Positions 9,938 to 18,082 of a stretch of DNA of 64,000 bases are shown one piece after another. The notes under the pieces were generated by a model. It did not search any database and had not been told where the DNA came from. It saw nothing but the letters and a program-made list of their open reading frames with translations. This DNA comes from Paludibacterium paludis (lineage in GTDB: Bacteria > Pseudomonadota > Gammaproteobacteria > Burkholderiales > Chromobacteriaceae), in the NCBI RefSeq assembly GCF_018802605.1, contig NZ_CP069161.1, positions 1,302,001-1,366,000 of the forward strand, in the 5' to 3' direction. Positions within the stretch are counted from its first letter, which is position 1, and each line of letters starts with the position of its first letter. Made by a program: the position numbers and the translations under genes.

Positions 9938-11522
9938 AGCGGTTGGTGATCGGGTAGCGCCAGTCCTTGCCGAAGCTGCGATGCGTTACGCGCGGTCCGA
10001 CAGGAGCCTGGCGCCGCTTGTATTCGTTGATTTTCAGCAGGCGCACCACCTTGCGCACGTCCGCTTCGGCAAAGCCTTCGGCGATGATTTCTTCCGCGGA
10101 CAGATTGTTTTCCATATAGCGTTGCATGATGGCGTCGAGCACCTCGTAGGGCGGCAGGCTGTCCTGGTCGGTCTGCTCGGGGCGCAACTCGGCCGATGGC
10201 GGGCGGACGATGATGCGCTCGGGGATGACTTCGGTTTCGCGATTGCGCCAGCGCGACAGCTCGTACACCAGCGTCTTGGCGACATCCTTGAGCACCGCGA
10301 AGCCGCCGGCCATGTCGCCGTACAGCGTGCAGTAGCCGGTGGTCATTTCCGACTTGTTGCCGGTGGTCAGCACCAGTTTGCCGGTCTTGTTGGACAGCGC
10401 CATCAGGAGTGTGCCGCGGATCCGCGCCTGCAGGTTCTCTTCGGTGGTGTCTTCGGCCAGTCCGGCGAACGCGGGGGCCAGACCCGCCGTGAAGGCTTCG
10501 TACATCGGCCAGATGGCGATTTCATCGTACTTCACGCCAAGCCGGGCCACCATGTCGCGCGAATCGGTGACGCTGATGTCGGCGGTGTAGCGCGAGGGCA
10601 TCATGACGGCGTGCACCTTGTCGGCGCCCAGCGCATCGACCGCGATGGCGAGGGTGAGGGCGGAGTCGATACCTCCGGACAGACCGAGCAGAACCCCGGG
10701 AAACCCGTTTTTGCCGATATAGTCGCGCACGCCGGCAACCAGCGCGCGGTAGGTGCTCTCCAGCGGGTCCGGCAGCGCCGCTTGCGGGCCGTTAACGAAG
10801 TCGCCGTCATGGAAATCCAGCTGCAGCAGGGTTTCGTCGAAGGCCGGTGCCTGCGCCGCCACGTCCCCCTGGCGGTTCATGGCGAAGGACGCGCCATCGA
10901 ATATCAGCTCGTCCTGACCGCCTGTCAGGTTGGCGTACGCGATGGGCAGGCCCGTTTCCTCGACCCGGTAACGGATCACGCCGTGGCGCGTGCCGATCTT
11001 GTTGCGGTGGAAGGGCGAGGCATTGAGTACCACGAGTACGTCCGCGCCGGCATCGGCCGCGCAGGCGGCCGGCTCGACGGACCAGACATCCTCGCAGATC
11101 AGGACGCCGACCCGGACGTCGCCTTGCCGGAACACCAGCGGCGCGGCGCCCGGCGTGAAGTAGCGGCATTCGTCGAACACTTCACTGTTCGGCAGCGACA
11201 TCTTGTGATAACGGCCCAGAATGTTGCCATCGCGCATGACCGTCGCGGCGTTGAACGCCTCTTCGCCAATGCGCATGGGGTGGCCGATCACGAGGGTAAT
11301 GCCATCGAGTTCCAGCAGTTCGTCCATCGCGGCCGCGCACGAGCGGTAAAAATGCGGTCTGAGCAGAAGGTCCTCCGGCGGATAGCCGGTCAGCGCGAGT
11401 TCCGGCGTGACGAGGATATCGGCGCCATCCGCCATGGCGGTCTTGGCTAACGCGAGGATTTTGCGGGTATTGCCGGCAAGATCGCCGACAACGGGGTTGA
11501 ACTGGGCGAGCGCGATACGCAT
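9930..11522 (-). CDS. nadE: glutamine-dependent NAD+ synthase
   Basis: A 530-residue enzyme that amidates nicotinate adenine dinucleotide to NAD+, with ammonia drawn from glutamine. The N-terminal half is a nitrilase-like glutaminase domain (Glu in TPELALTGYP, Cys in GVLICEDVWS). The C-terminal half is the ATP-pyrophosphatase synthetase domain with GLSGGIDSALT and TGNKSE. The start at 11522 (MRIALAQFN) fits the family; the open frame upstream to 11798 is antisense to the next gene's 5' end. The two-domain form explains how the cell uses glutamine directly. Confidence 0.95.
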   Translation of the reverse strand: MRIALAQFNPVVGDLAGNTRKILALAKTAMADGADILVTPELALTGYPPEDLLLRPHFYRSCAAAMDELLELDGITLVIGHPMRIGEEAFNAATVMRDGNILGRYHKMSLPNSEVFDECRYFTPGAAPLVFRQGDVRVGVLICEDVWSVEPAACAADAGADVLVVLNASPFHRNKIGTRHGVIRYRVEETGLPIAYANLTGGQDELIFDGASFAMNRQGDVAAQAPAFDETLLQLDFHDGDFVNGPQAALPDPLESTYRALVAGVRDYIGKNGFPGVLLGLSGGIDSALTLAIAVDALGADKVHAVMMPSRYTADISVTDSRDMVARLGVKYDEIAIWPMYEAFTAGLAPAFAGLAEDTTEENLQARIRGTLLMALSNKTGKLVLTTGNKSEMTTGYCTLYGDMAGGFAVLKDVAKTLVYELSRWRNRETEVIPERIIVRPPSAELRPEQTDQDSLPPYEVLDAIMQRYMENNLSAEEIIAEGFAEADVRKVVRLLKINEYKRRQAPVGPRVTHRSFGKDWRYPITNRFS

Positions 11523-11595
11523 CTTGATAACATCCAGAGGGACTTCGAATGGCGACAAGTTTACCAGATGTCGGAATGGGGGATGGAGGCGCGCC

Positions 11596-12720
11596 GTGGT
11601 GAACGGATGGCATGAGTCCATGTCCGGTGTGCCGGCCGCGGAGTGGGATCGTTTGGCCGCGGGTCGGGCACTGGTGTCCAGCTCGTGGCTCGTCGCGCTG
11701 GAGGATACCGGCTGTGTCGGCGATCGGACCGGCTGGCAACCGATGCCGTTGACGGTCGGGCAGGATGGCATCGTGGCCGCCGCGCCGGCGTATATCAAAC
11801 AGCACTCTTATGGCGAATACGTTTTTGACTGGGCTTGGGCCGAAGCATGGGAGCGGGCGGGAGGGCATTACTACCCGAAACTGGTGGTCGCCGTTCCATT
11901 CACTCCGGTTTGCGGTCCGCGGCTGATGGGCGATACGGCGCTCCGTGGCGGGGTGATTCATGCTCTTGAGCAACAGGTTGTCGACACGGGGCTGTCATCC
12001 GCTCATGTGCTGTTTCCCGGGCAAGACGAGGTTGGCGCGCTGGAGGAGGCCGGGTGGCTGATCCGGCATGGGGTGCAGTTCCACTGGATCCAGCGGGGCT
12101 ACCGGGACTTTGGCGATTTTCTTGCTGTGCTCGATCGGGACAAACGCAAAAAGATCCGGCAGGAGCGGCGGCGCGTGGGCGAGGCCGGGATTACCATCCG
12201 CACCCTGGAAGGTAGTGAAATCGGCGCGGGGGACTGGCGTCTTTTCTACCAGTGTTATCGGCAAACCTACCTCGAGCGCCGCTCCACCCCGTATCTGTCC
12301 CTGGCGTTTTTCGAACAGGTGGGAGAGACCCTGGCCGACCACATGGTCATGTTCATCGCCAGCAAGGATGGCCGGGATATCGCCGCCAGTCTGTGTCTCC
12401 GTGACGGGGAACGGCTCTATGGCCGCTACTGGGGCGCTGTTGAATCCGTTCCATGTCTGCATTTCGAGATGTGTTACTACCAAGGAATCGAGTATGCAAT
12501 AAAGCACGGACTGACATGTTTCGAGGGCGGGGCCCAGGGGGAGCACAAGCTGGCGCGGGGCTTCGATCCGGTCAGGACATACTCCGGGCATTATTTGCGG
12601 GATAGCCGTTTCCGATCAGCGGTTTATGCCTGGTTGCAAAGGGAACAATCCGGTATAGATCGGTATGTCGCCGAACTTTTTTCACATTCCGCTTATAAAA
12701 ACGCTTGCCACGACCCATGA
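11596..12720 (+). CDS. GNAT/FemAB-like protein of the COG3146 (DUF482) family
   Basis: A 374-residue protein resembling the 'peptidogalycan biosynthesis/recognition' family: an N-terminal segment with QHSYGEYVFDWAWA and a C-terminal acyltransferase-like half with CYYQGIEYAI and FEGGAQGEHK. Such proteins have a FemAB/GNAT fold, but their substrate is not established. GTG 11596 is chosen because GGAGG (11585-11589) precedes it by six bases; GTG 11599 is equally possible. It diverges from nadE, with about 70 bases between the starts. Confidence 0.82.
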   Translation: MVNGWHESMSGVPAAEWDRLAAGRALVSSSWLVALEDTGCVGDRTGWQPMPLTVGQDGIVAAAPAYIKQHSYGEYVFDWAWAEAWERAGGHYYPKLVVAVPFTPVCGPRLMGDTALRGGVIHALEQQVVDTGLSSAHVLFPGQDEVGALEEAGWLIRHGVQFHWIQRGYRDFGDFLAVLDRDKRKKIRQERRRVGEAGITIRTLEGSEIGAGDWRLFYQCYRQTYLERRSTPYLSLAFFEQVGETLADHMVMFIASKDGRDIAASLCLRDGERLYGRYWGAVESVPCLHFEMCYYQGIEYAIKHGLTCFEGGAQGEHKLARGFDPVRTYSGHYLRDSRFRSAVYAWLQREQSGIDRYVAELFSHSAYKNACHDP

Positions 12721-12733
12721 CCGCATATATACT
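12705..12733 (+). promoter_or_regulatory. sigma-70 promoter of the tRNA-Ser gene
   Basis: TTGCCA (12705-12710), a 17-base spacer and TATACT (12728-12733) are followed by a GC-rich discriminator, as in stringently controlled stable-RNA promoters. The hexamers sit across the end of the upstream gene. Confidence 0.8.
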
Positions 12734-12784
12734 GCGCATCCTCTGACAACGAAAACGCAAACGCGACGGTGTCGGGAAAAACCC

Positions 12785-12875
12785 GGAGAGATGGATGAGT
12801 GGTTTAAGTCGCACGCCTGGAAAGCGTGTTCAGGGTAATACCCTGACGGGGGTTCGAATCCCCCTCTCTCCGCCA
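12785..12875 (+). tRNA. tRNA-Ser (anticodon GGA)
   Basis: A 91-base type II tRNA. The acceptor stem is GGAGAGA/TCTCTCC (12785-12791 with 12865-12871), the discriminator is G12872 and CCA is encoded. The anticodon stem CACGC/GCGTG encloses CTGGAAA with GGA at 12819-12821, which reads UCC/UCU. A long variable arm (CAGGGTAATACCCTG) and a T-arm with GGTTCGAATCC are present. tRNA genes are common integration sites and the tailocin island begins about 250 bases downstream, but no second copy of its 3' end was found at the island's far edge. Confidence 0.97.
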
Positions 12876-12883
12876 GAATTCTT

Positions 12884-12915
12884 AAAAAAGCCCTGACTCG
12901 TTCAGGGCTTTTTTA
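12884..12915 (+). terminator. terminator of the tRNA-Ser gene
   Basis: An AAAAAAGCCCTGA / TCAGGGCTTTTTT stem-loop with a T run begins nine bases after the CCA end. Confidence 0.9.
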
Positions 12916-13130
12916 TTTGGTGGCGTTTTGCAAGCGAATTCTCGCCCGTCATCCCACCTCCGGGGCTTGCCAGGCGTCGCCAGTGCCATTTATTCCCTTG
13001 CGGCGCACACGCTGGCCGTGGCATACCGTCGCCGCATCGAGTGCTCCGGTGTGCCGGCGCAGCAGAGGGGCGTGTCCACCCCTTTGCGGTTTCGAGTGCG
13101 CAGGCGCCGGACCGCTTTCCCTCACCGGGA

Positions 13131-13826
13131 TTATCCCCCGCGCCACACTTTCCGGCCGATCACCCGGAACAGGTCCAACTGCTCGCCTTTGACCTCGATG
13201 TTCTCGAATTCGGGGTTTTCCGATTTGAGCAGCACGCCGCCGGCGATGCGCTGGATCGTCTTGATGTAGAACTGGTCATCTAGGCACACCGCGTAAATCT
13301 CCCCGTCGATGATGTCTTTCTGGGTGGTGTCGATCAGCACCGTGTCCCAGTCCTCCAGCTTGGGTTCCATCGACCGGCCTCTCACGTACAAGGCCTTGCA
13401 GTGCTCCGGCGTGATCCGTTTGTGCTGGAACCAGCGGGCGCGGAACGCCAGCGGGTCCTTCTGGTTGATGACCCACTGAATGTTGCCCAGGCCCGCGGAG
13501 AGATGGACATCGTATCTGTCCACCATGACGTATTGGTCGGGATTCAATTCGTCGAGCGAGTGATAGGGGCGGATCGAGGCGGCTTCCGGGGCCACCGGCA
13601 GCGGCGCGGTCGGCCAGTGTTCGATCGGCTCCTCGCCGCGCAATTGCGCCACCGTGATGCCATAGCGGTCGGCGATCGGCTTGAGGGTGGCGTGGCGCGG
13701 ATCGCGGCTTTCGCCCCGCAGGATCCGGAAAATGGTCGGTTGCGGCACACGCGTGGCATCGGCCAGTCCGTTTTGCGTGTCACCGGCTTCCGTCATCAGG
13801 CGCTGAAGGATGTCTTTGAGTTCCAT
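13131..13826 (-). CDS. CI/LexA-like self-cleaving repressor (HTH + S24 peptidase)
   Basis: A 231-residue regulator with an N-terminal helix-turn-helix (about residues 5-60, with a TRVPQPTIFRILRG recognition region) and a C-terminal S24 peptidase. Ser152 (RGRSMEP) and Lys189 (FYIKTI) are the expected catalytic dyad, and Ala111-Gly112 (LSAGLG) is a cleavage bond of the LexA/CI type. Such proteins self-cleave on RecA filaments after DNA damage and release their promoters. It faces away from the tail genes, as PrtR does in R-pyocin loci. Its -10 TATAAT ends about 7 bases before the ATG and no Shine-Dalgarno is present, so the mRNA is probably leaderless. Confidence 0.92.
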   Translation of the reverse strand: MELKDILQRLMTEAGDTQNGLADATRVPQPTIFRILRGESRDPRHATLKPIADRYGITVAQLRGEEPIEHWPTAPLPVAPEAASIRPYHSLDELNPDQYVMVDRYDVHLSAGLGNIQWVINQKDPLAFRARWFQHKRITPEHCKALYVRGRSMEPKLEDWDTVLIDTTQKDIIDGEIYAVCLDDQFYIKTIQRIAGGVLLKSENPEFENIEVKGEQLDLFRVIGRKVWRGG

Positions 13827-13833
13827 GATTCAA

Positions 13834-13862
13834 ATTATACGCTAATGTATGATTTTTTGAAA
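13834..13862 (-). promoter_or_regulatory. promoter of the tailocin repressor gene
   Basis: Read on the minus strand: TTTCAA (13857-13862), a 17-base spacer and a perfect TATAAT (13834-13839). Transcription would start at about 13827, essentially on the start codon, giving a leaderless message. Confidence 0.7.
13837..13850. promoter_or_regulatory. operator-like site 1 (repressor promoter)
   Basis: ATACGCTAATGTAT has ATAC/GTAT dyad ends and overlaps the -10 and spacer of the repressor promoter. It matches site 2 at 10 of 14 positions, as expected if the repressor controls its own gene. Confidence 0.55.
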
Positions 13863-13874
13863 CCCGTTTACGTA

Positions 13875-13903
13875 TTGTTTGTTATGCGTTTGTGTATTAT
13901 TCT
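13875..13903 (+). promoter_or_regulatory. rightward promoter for the gene at 13968
   Basis: TTGTTT (13875-13880), a 17-base spacer and TATTCT (13898-13903) read away from the repressor. Operator-like site 2 fills the spacer. Confidence 0.6.
13884..13897. promoter_or_regulatory. operator-like site 2 (rightward promoter)
   Basis: ATGCGTTTGTGTAT lies exactly between the -35 and -10 of the rightward promoter, so a bound repressor would block it. It is related to site 1 (10 of 14). A weaker, partly matching stretch sits near 13867-13880. Confidence 0.5.
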
Positions 13904-13967
13904 GTAGTGAGTGGGCCGGGCAAAAACCGGTTCATCTCAGCATTTGCGTAGATCACAAGGGGAAACG

Positions 13968-14495
13968 ATGGAATTCACAACGGTGAGAGGTCTGGTGGGG
14001 TGGGCATTTCAAATGAGCGCCGCCGTGCCGGTCAGCGTGCAGACCTACCGGGAACGGGTCGGCTCCGTCATGCGGGAGTTGACGCCGGCCGAACAGAAAA
14101 ACATGGCGATGGATATTCTCGCCAAGGTCGGGCGCCTCAAACCTCAGGAATACGCGGCGATCGCCGCTTACTTCACCCGTGATATCCGCGCGATCAATGA
14201 GGCGGCCAAGGCGCTGCCCGCCGGGTGGCCGACACCCTTGCGACGTGAACTGACTCGTGGCTGGGCCAACGACCAGATTCTGGAGCGGGACCAGAAAACC
14301 ATGGCCGAAACCTATCTGCTGTCGGAGCCGAGCATGACGCGACGCAAGCAGCAGGCGTTCCGGTTGCTCGACGCCCATTTCGTCACCGGCCTGAATGTCC
14401 TGGAAGTTCAGGTGCAGGATTGTCTGTCGCGACCCGTCCGGCGCGATACGGCGGGAGGGCGAAGCGCCGTCGGTTCGATATGCTACGCGGCGTGA
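13968..14495 (+). CDS. unknown tailocin-locus protein, candidate regulator
   Basis: A 175-residue protein I do not recognise. It is rich in charged helices, has no signal peptide or membrane segment, and ends in a basic segment (RPVRRDTAGGR). AAGGGGAAACG before ATG 13968 is a good ribosome site. It is the only gene driven by the promoter divergent from the repressor and it precedes the tail operon, the position held by PrtN-type activators in R-pyocin loci and by late regulators in phages. A role as activator or antiterminator of the tail genes is inferred from position only. It could equally be an unrelated early protein. Confidence 0.7.
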   Translation: MEFTTVRGLVGWAFQMSAAVPVSVQTYRERVGSVMRELTPAEQKNMAMDILAKVGRLKPQEYAAIAAYFTRDIRAINEAAKALPAGWPTPLRRELTRGWANDQILERDQKTMAETYLLSEPSMTRRKQQAFRLLDAHFVTGLNVLEVQVQDCLSRPVRRDTAGGRSAVGSICYAA

Positions 14496-14970
14496 CGCCG
14501 CCCCCTTCCTGTCTACCCATTCCCTCGGGGCCGGTTTGCCGGCCGGTCCCGCCTTGGAAATACGACTTCCTTTTTCTGTCCGACACGTCCCTCCATGATG
14601 GATGACGGCACTTTTCGCCACGAACCGTGAACCGGTTCACACGGTTTCGCGTTGTCCACGTCTTTCCATGCCCGGGTTCTGGCGGCGCCGCCGATGGGGG
14701 GGCGAATGCCAGAAATCATCGGACAGCATCTGTTGTATCGCCGCAATGGCAGCTTCACCTCCCTTGATCTTCCGTTGCCGGTCCGGATGCGAGCCATTTG
14801 CCACAATTCTTCTCTCCCGATTCCCTGCGACCCCTATCTCTTTATCTATTTTGGAGATGACACGATCCGTCCTTAGCCATGCGGGCTTTGGCCATGATCG
14901 AATGATGGCGTACCCCGTTTGTTCGGAAGGTGAGATTTTCGTGTTGTTGTTGCATGAAGCTCAGGGGGGC
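14496..14970 (+). other. long non-coding leader upstream of the tail promoter
   Basis: About 475 bases without a supported gene between the unknown regulator and the tail promoter. It contains the perfect palindrome at 14627-14640. Short open frames across it overlap one another in several frames and lack ribosome sites. Confidence 0.6.
14627..14640. promoter_or_regulatory. perfect 14-bp palindrome GTGAACCGGTTCAC
   Basis: A perfect dyad typical of a site for a dimeric DNA-binding protein. Its core AACCGGTTCA (14630-14639) also occurs at 13925-13934, just downstream of the promoter for the 13968 gene. The pair may bind the same locus regulator. Confidence 0.5.
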
Positions 14971-14999
14971 TTGCCATGTCCGGTGAAATTTTTTATACT
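14971..14999 (+). promoter_or_regulatory. tail-operon promoter
   Basis: TTGCCA (14971-14976), a 17-base spacer and TATACT (14994-14999): the same hexamers and spacing as the tRNA-Ser promoter in this window. Transcription would start near 15006, a few bases before a terminator hairpin. No repressor-type operator is seen in it. Confidence 0.75.
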
Positions 15000-15010
15000 G
15001 TTTGCAGCTA

Positions 15011-15040
15011 CCCGAATTGCGTCCGCAGTTCGGGTTTTTT
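15011..15040 (+). terminator. leader terminator immediately after the tail promoter
   Basis: CCCGAA (15011-15016) pairs with TTCGGG around a TGC/GCA inner stem and is followed by six T. With a start near 15006, transcripts would end after about 35 bases unless terminator read-through occurs. Confidence 0.8.
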
Positions 15041-15103
15041 GTTTTCCGGGGGGATGCGGCGCATCGTTCGCGATTCGTCCCGAACAACCACCGGATCCCA
15101 TGG

Positions 15104-15136
15104 ACGGCCCCGTATCGCACGATGCGGGGCCGTTTG
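15104..15136 (+). other. second leader hairpin
   Basis: A perfect 9-bp GC-rich stem (15104-15112 with 15125-15133) is followed by TTTG. It may be a weak back-up terminator. A third 5-bp hairpin (15183-15197, then ATTT) lies just before the first tail-operon gene. Confidence 0.5.
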
Positions 15137-15217
15137 CATTGGTGCGTCCATGTTGGATTCCTTGCCGGGACATTTTCCATACGCCCGAAATCCGGGCATT
15201 TCTATTGGGAACAGATA

Positions 15218-15517
15218 ATGCATTGCGAATACGCCAAAACTATTTGCGACGCTGTGTATCTGCGCGAAGGACAGCAAGTGCTCATGCCGACCGGGCGTGC
15301 CGCGACGGTCACGGCGTTGCGGCACGGGACGGTGCTGTTCCGTTACCTGGATACACAAAAGCACGATGAAGTCGAACTGACGCGGCAGCAGGTCTCCCGG
15401 CTGGTGGGCGTCGCTTGGCATCACGTCGACCGTCACCGCCTCAGGGCGGTGTTTCTTTATCCGGAACCGCCGGTTTCCGACTTGCCCGGCAAAGGAGCGC
15501 GTGCATGGCCGATCTGA
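15218..15517 (+). CDS. small unknown protein at the head of the tail operon
   Basis: A 99-residue protein I do not recognise. Residues about 18-60 (GQQVLMPTGRAATVTAL, then a VLFRYLD strand) alternate like a small SH3/KOW-type beta barrel; that is only an impression. No good ribosome site precedes ATG 15218. Its 3' end overlaps the next gene's start by 13 bases, which supports translation in the same operon. It is probably a minor tail or regulatory factor. Confidence 0.65.
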   Translation: MHCEYAKTICDAVYLREGQQVLMPTGRAATVTALRHGTVLFRYLDTQKHDEVELTRQQVSRLVGVAWHHVDRHRLRAVFLYPEPPVSDLPGKGARAWPI

Positions 15518-16326
15518 TGGATGTGCAGGATGCCCTTAAAACACTGGTGAACGGCGCGCTGTATCCGGCGGGACCGGCCGCCGTGTCGGCGGCGGGCATG
15601 CCGGTAACGATCGACATCGGCATGCCCGCCCAGGCTCAGCTGGATACCGACCTCGCCGCCCAGCGTTGTCATGTGGCGATTTTCTCGCTGGAGAACGAGC
15701 GCAACACCACGCGTTTCTCGAAAACCTGGCGCACCCTGAAACGCGCCGATATCACCGTGAAGGCCGAGGTGGCCGGGCTGACCATTTCGCTGTCCGGAAG
15801 CACCGCGACCGCGCACAACATCATGGTCATCGCCGACAACACGGCGCGCAGCGTGGCCATCAAACCGGGGGGACGCCTGGTCGACGCGGTCGCGGCGCTG
15901 GCCGCGCAGTTTCCCGGCGCGGCGGCAAGCGGCGCCTCGCTGACGCTGCCCGCGCCGACGCGCCGCGTTATCGCCCGGGTGGGCGGCTTCGATACCGTGT
16001 CGCGCGATCTTTGCCATATCGAAAAGGATTTTGCGGTCACGATCCTCGCCGCCAATCAGGACCAGAAGCGCGCGCTGGCCCGCCTGCTGATGCCGCGTCT
16101 GGTGGATACGCGTTTTTTGGTGATGCCCGACGGCTCCCGCCCGAAAATGCTCTACCGCCGCTCGCTGGACAGCGACGGAGCCCAGAATGGCGCGCCCAGC
16201 CGGCGCGATATCGTGATGACCGTGGAGTATGCCATCACTCAATTGGCCGAGGCCGCCCAAGTTCTGTCGGTGACCGAAACCCTGTCCCCGGGCGCAGGTC
16301 CGGTGGCGGCTTCCAAGGTGTTTTAA
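15505..16326 (+). CDS. tail completion/terminator-like protein upstream of sheath
   Basis: A 273-residue protein immediately 5' of the sheath gene, where contractile-tailed phages keep proteins that cap or complete the tail. The start ATG 15505 has AGGAG upstream. The protein has alternating beta-rich segments (HVAIFSLENERNTTRF, LTISLSGSTATAHNIMV) and a C-terminal region with VMTVEYAITQ. I cannot place it in a named family with certainty. A headless particle still needs a cap at the top of the tube, and this is the best candidate. Confidence 0.65.
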   Translation: MADLMDVQDALKTLVNGALYPAGPAAVSAAGMPVTIDIGMPAQAQLDTDLAAQRCHVAIFSLENERNTTRFSKTWRTLKRADITVKAEVAGLTISLSGSTATAHNIMVIADNTARSVAIKPGGRLVDAVAALAAQFPGAAASGASLTLPAPTRRVIARVGGFDTVSRDLCHIEKDFAVTILAANQDQKRALARLLMPRLVDTRFLVMPDGSRPKMLYRRSLDSDGAQNGAPSRRDIVMTVEYAITQLAEAAQVLSVTETLSPGAGPVAASKVF

Positions 16327-16424
16327 GACAAGAGCCGGCCAGCCATGGCCGTTTCCGCCCAAGCACAGTGTCTGGCGCCTGTCGCCGCCGGGCATGTTTT
16401 ATCCCGCGACAACCCCGACAAACG

Positions 16425-16444
16425 GCCCGCCTTGAGCGGGCTTT
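16425..16444 (+). other. hairpin before the sheath gene
   Basis: GCCCGC/GCGGGC around a 5-base loop is followed by only three T. A weak terminator or mRNA end-stabilising structure, located 21 bases before the sheath start. Confidence 0.5.
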
Positions 16445-16465
16445 GTCATTTCTGGAGACTGATGT

Positions 16466-18013
16466 ATGCCCGTTTATCCCGTTGGACAACTCAATACCGC
16501 CGCCCTGCAGACTCCCGGCGTCTATATCCAGGTCATTCCGCCGAAGACCCGTGTCATCAACGGCGTGCCGACCGATATCTATGGCCAGGTCGGCGTTGCC
16601 TCCTGGGGGCCGGTGAATGCGCCGACGCTGGTCGGCAGTCCGACCGACGCTGTCGGCTTGTTCGGCACGCAGCAGGTGCGCAAGTACGATCTGGCCAGCG
16701 CCATTGCCGTCGGCATGCAGATCGGCGCGACCAACCAGCGTATCGTGCGCGTCACCGACGGCACCGATACCGCCGCGACCGCCAAACTGATGGATTCGGC
16801 CGCTTCGGCGGCGGTCGGCATGACCCTGACCGCGCAGTACACCGGCACGGTCGGCAATACCCTGACCGCCTCGCTGTCCGCCGGCACACGGCCCAACAGC
16901 TTCAAGCTGATGGTGCAGCGCCAGGGCTTCGCCCCGGAAATCTTCGATGGCATCACCGGCAGCGGTGCGGCCTTGTGGAGCAGTCTGGTCAGCGCCGTCA
17001 ATAACGGCATTTCCAGCGTGCGCGGTCCGTCCACGCTGGTGACCGCCACTGTCGGCGCCTCGAGTGCGGCGCCGGCCCTGGGCGCTGTGGTCAACTTCGC
17101 CGGCGGCACCGACGGCGCGGCCGGAGTGAACGACGCATCGCTGATCGGTTCGGATGGCACGGTCCGCAAGGGGATGTACGCGTTGCGCGGCTCGGGCGTC
17201 CAGGTGATGAACCTCGTGGATCTGACCGACGCGACGCAATGGCCCAATATCGCGGCATTCTGCGCTGCCGAAGGCGTGTACGGCTTTACCCAGGGCGCGG
17301 CGGGTGCCAGCTGCCAGACCGTTTCCACCGCGCTGAACACCTCGGGGGTCGACTCTCCGTACCTGAAGGTGCTGGTTGGTGACTGGATTTACTGGCAGGA
17401 CACCGTCAATGGCCAGAACCGCATGATGGCCCCGGCGTCCTTCCTCGCCGCCCGCTGCGCGGCGCTCGCGCCGCACATGTCGACGCTGAACAAGCCGATC
17501 GGCAACGCCACCGGTACGCAACGCGTCGCCCAGAACCAGCCCTACAGCGGCGCCGAAATCGGTTCCGTGGTGGGCGCGCGCCTGGATGTGGTCGGCAATC
17601 CGTCGCCGGGCGGCAACTACTATGCGGGCCAGACCGGCCGCAACACCTCGTCGGATCCGACCCGCAACGGCGACAACTACACGCGGATGACCAACTTCAT
17701 CGCGCTGACGCTCGCCGGCGCGTTCGGTTACGCGATCGGCCAGAACCAGACGCCGGACCTGCGCCGCGAGGTCAAGAGCGCGATCGAGACCTTCCTGTTG
17801 AATCTGCAGCGCCAGAACATGATCGGCGATGTCAACGGCGGTCCGTCCTTCTCGGTGAAGCTCGACAAGGAAAACAACCCGGACGATCGTGTCGCGCTGG
17901 GTTACATGCAGGCCGATGTTCAAGTGAAGTACCTGTCGGTGATCTTCTATTTCATCGTCAACCTGGAGGCCGGTCAGTCCGTCACCGTGCAGGTCGCCAA
18001 CAACCCACGCTAA
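16466..18013 (+). CDS. contractile tail sheath protein
   Basis: A 515-residue tail sheath protein that forms the outer contractile tube. The N-terminus has the usual TPGVYIQVIPP handshake strand (about residues 16-26). The C-terminal domain has IETFLLNLQRQNMIG and a final extended strand (LSVIFYFIVNLEAG) that links neighbouring subunits. The length is typical of Mu- and P2-type sheaths. TGGAGAC precedes ATG 16466. A sheath defines the particle as R-type (contractile), not F-type. Confidence 0.95.
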   Translation: MPVYPVGQLNTAALQTPGVYIQVIPPKTRVINGVPTDIYGQVGVASWGPVNAPTLVGSPTDAVGLFGTQQVRKYDLASAIAVGMQIGATNQRIVRVTDGTDTAATAKLMDSAASAAVGMTLTAQYTGTVGNTLTASLSAGTRPNSFKLMVQRQGFAPEIFDGITGSGAALWSSLVSAVNNGISSVRGPSTLVTATVGASSAAPALGAVVNFAGGTDGAAGVNDASLIGSDGTVRKGMYALRGSGVQVMNLVDLTDATQWPNIAAFCAAEGVYGFTQGAAGASCQTVSTALNTSGVDSPYLKVLVGDWIYWQDTVNGQNRMMAPASFLAARCAALAPHMSTLNKPIGNATGTQRVAQNQPYSGAEIGSVVGARLDVVGNPSPGGNYYAGQTGRNTSSDPTRNGDNYTRMTNFIALTLAGAFGYAIGQNQTPDLRREVKSAIETFLLNLQRQNMIGDVNGGPSFSVKLDKENNPDDRVALGYMQADVQVKYLSVIFYFIVNLEAGQSVTVQVANNPR

Positions 18014-18031
18014 CCGTCAACCGACGCACCA

Positions 18032-18052
18032 GGGGGCATCGCCCCCTTTTTT
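18032..18052 (+). terminator. terminator between sheath and tube genes
   Basis: GGGGGC-ATC-GCCCCC is followed by six T. It lies inside the tail operon, so it probably trims or partly attenuates transcription between sheath and tube. Confidence 0.75.
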
Positions 18053-18082
18053 ATTGATTTCCTACGTTTTCAGGAGAGTGTT

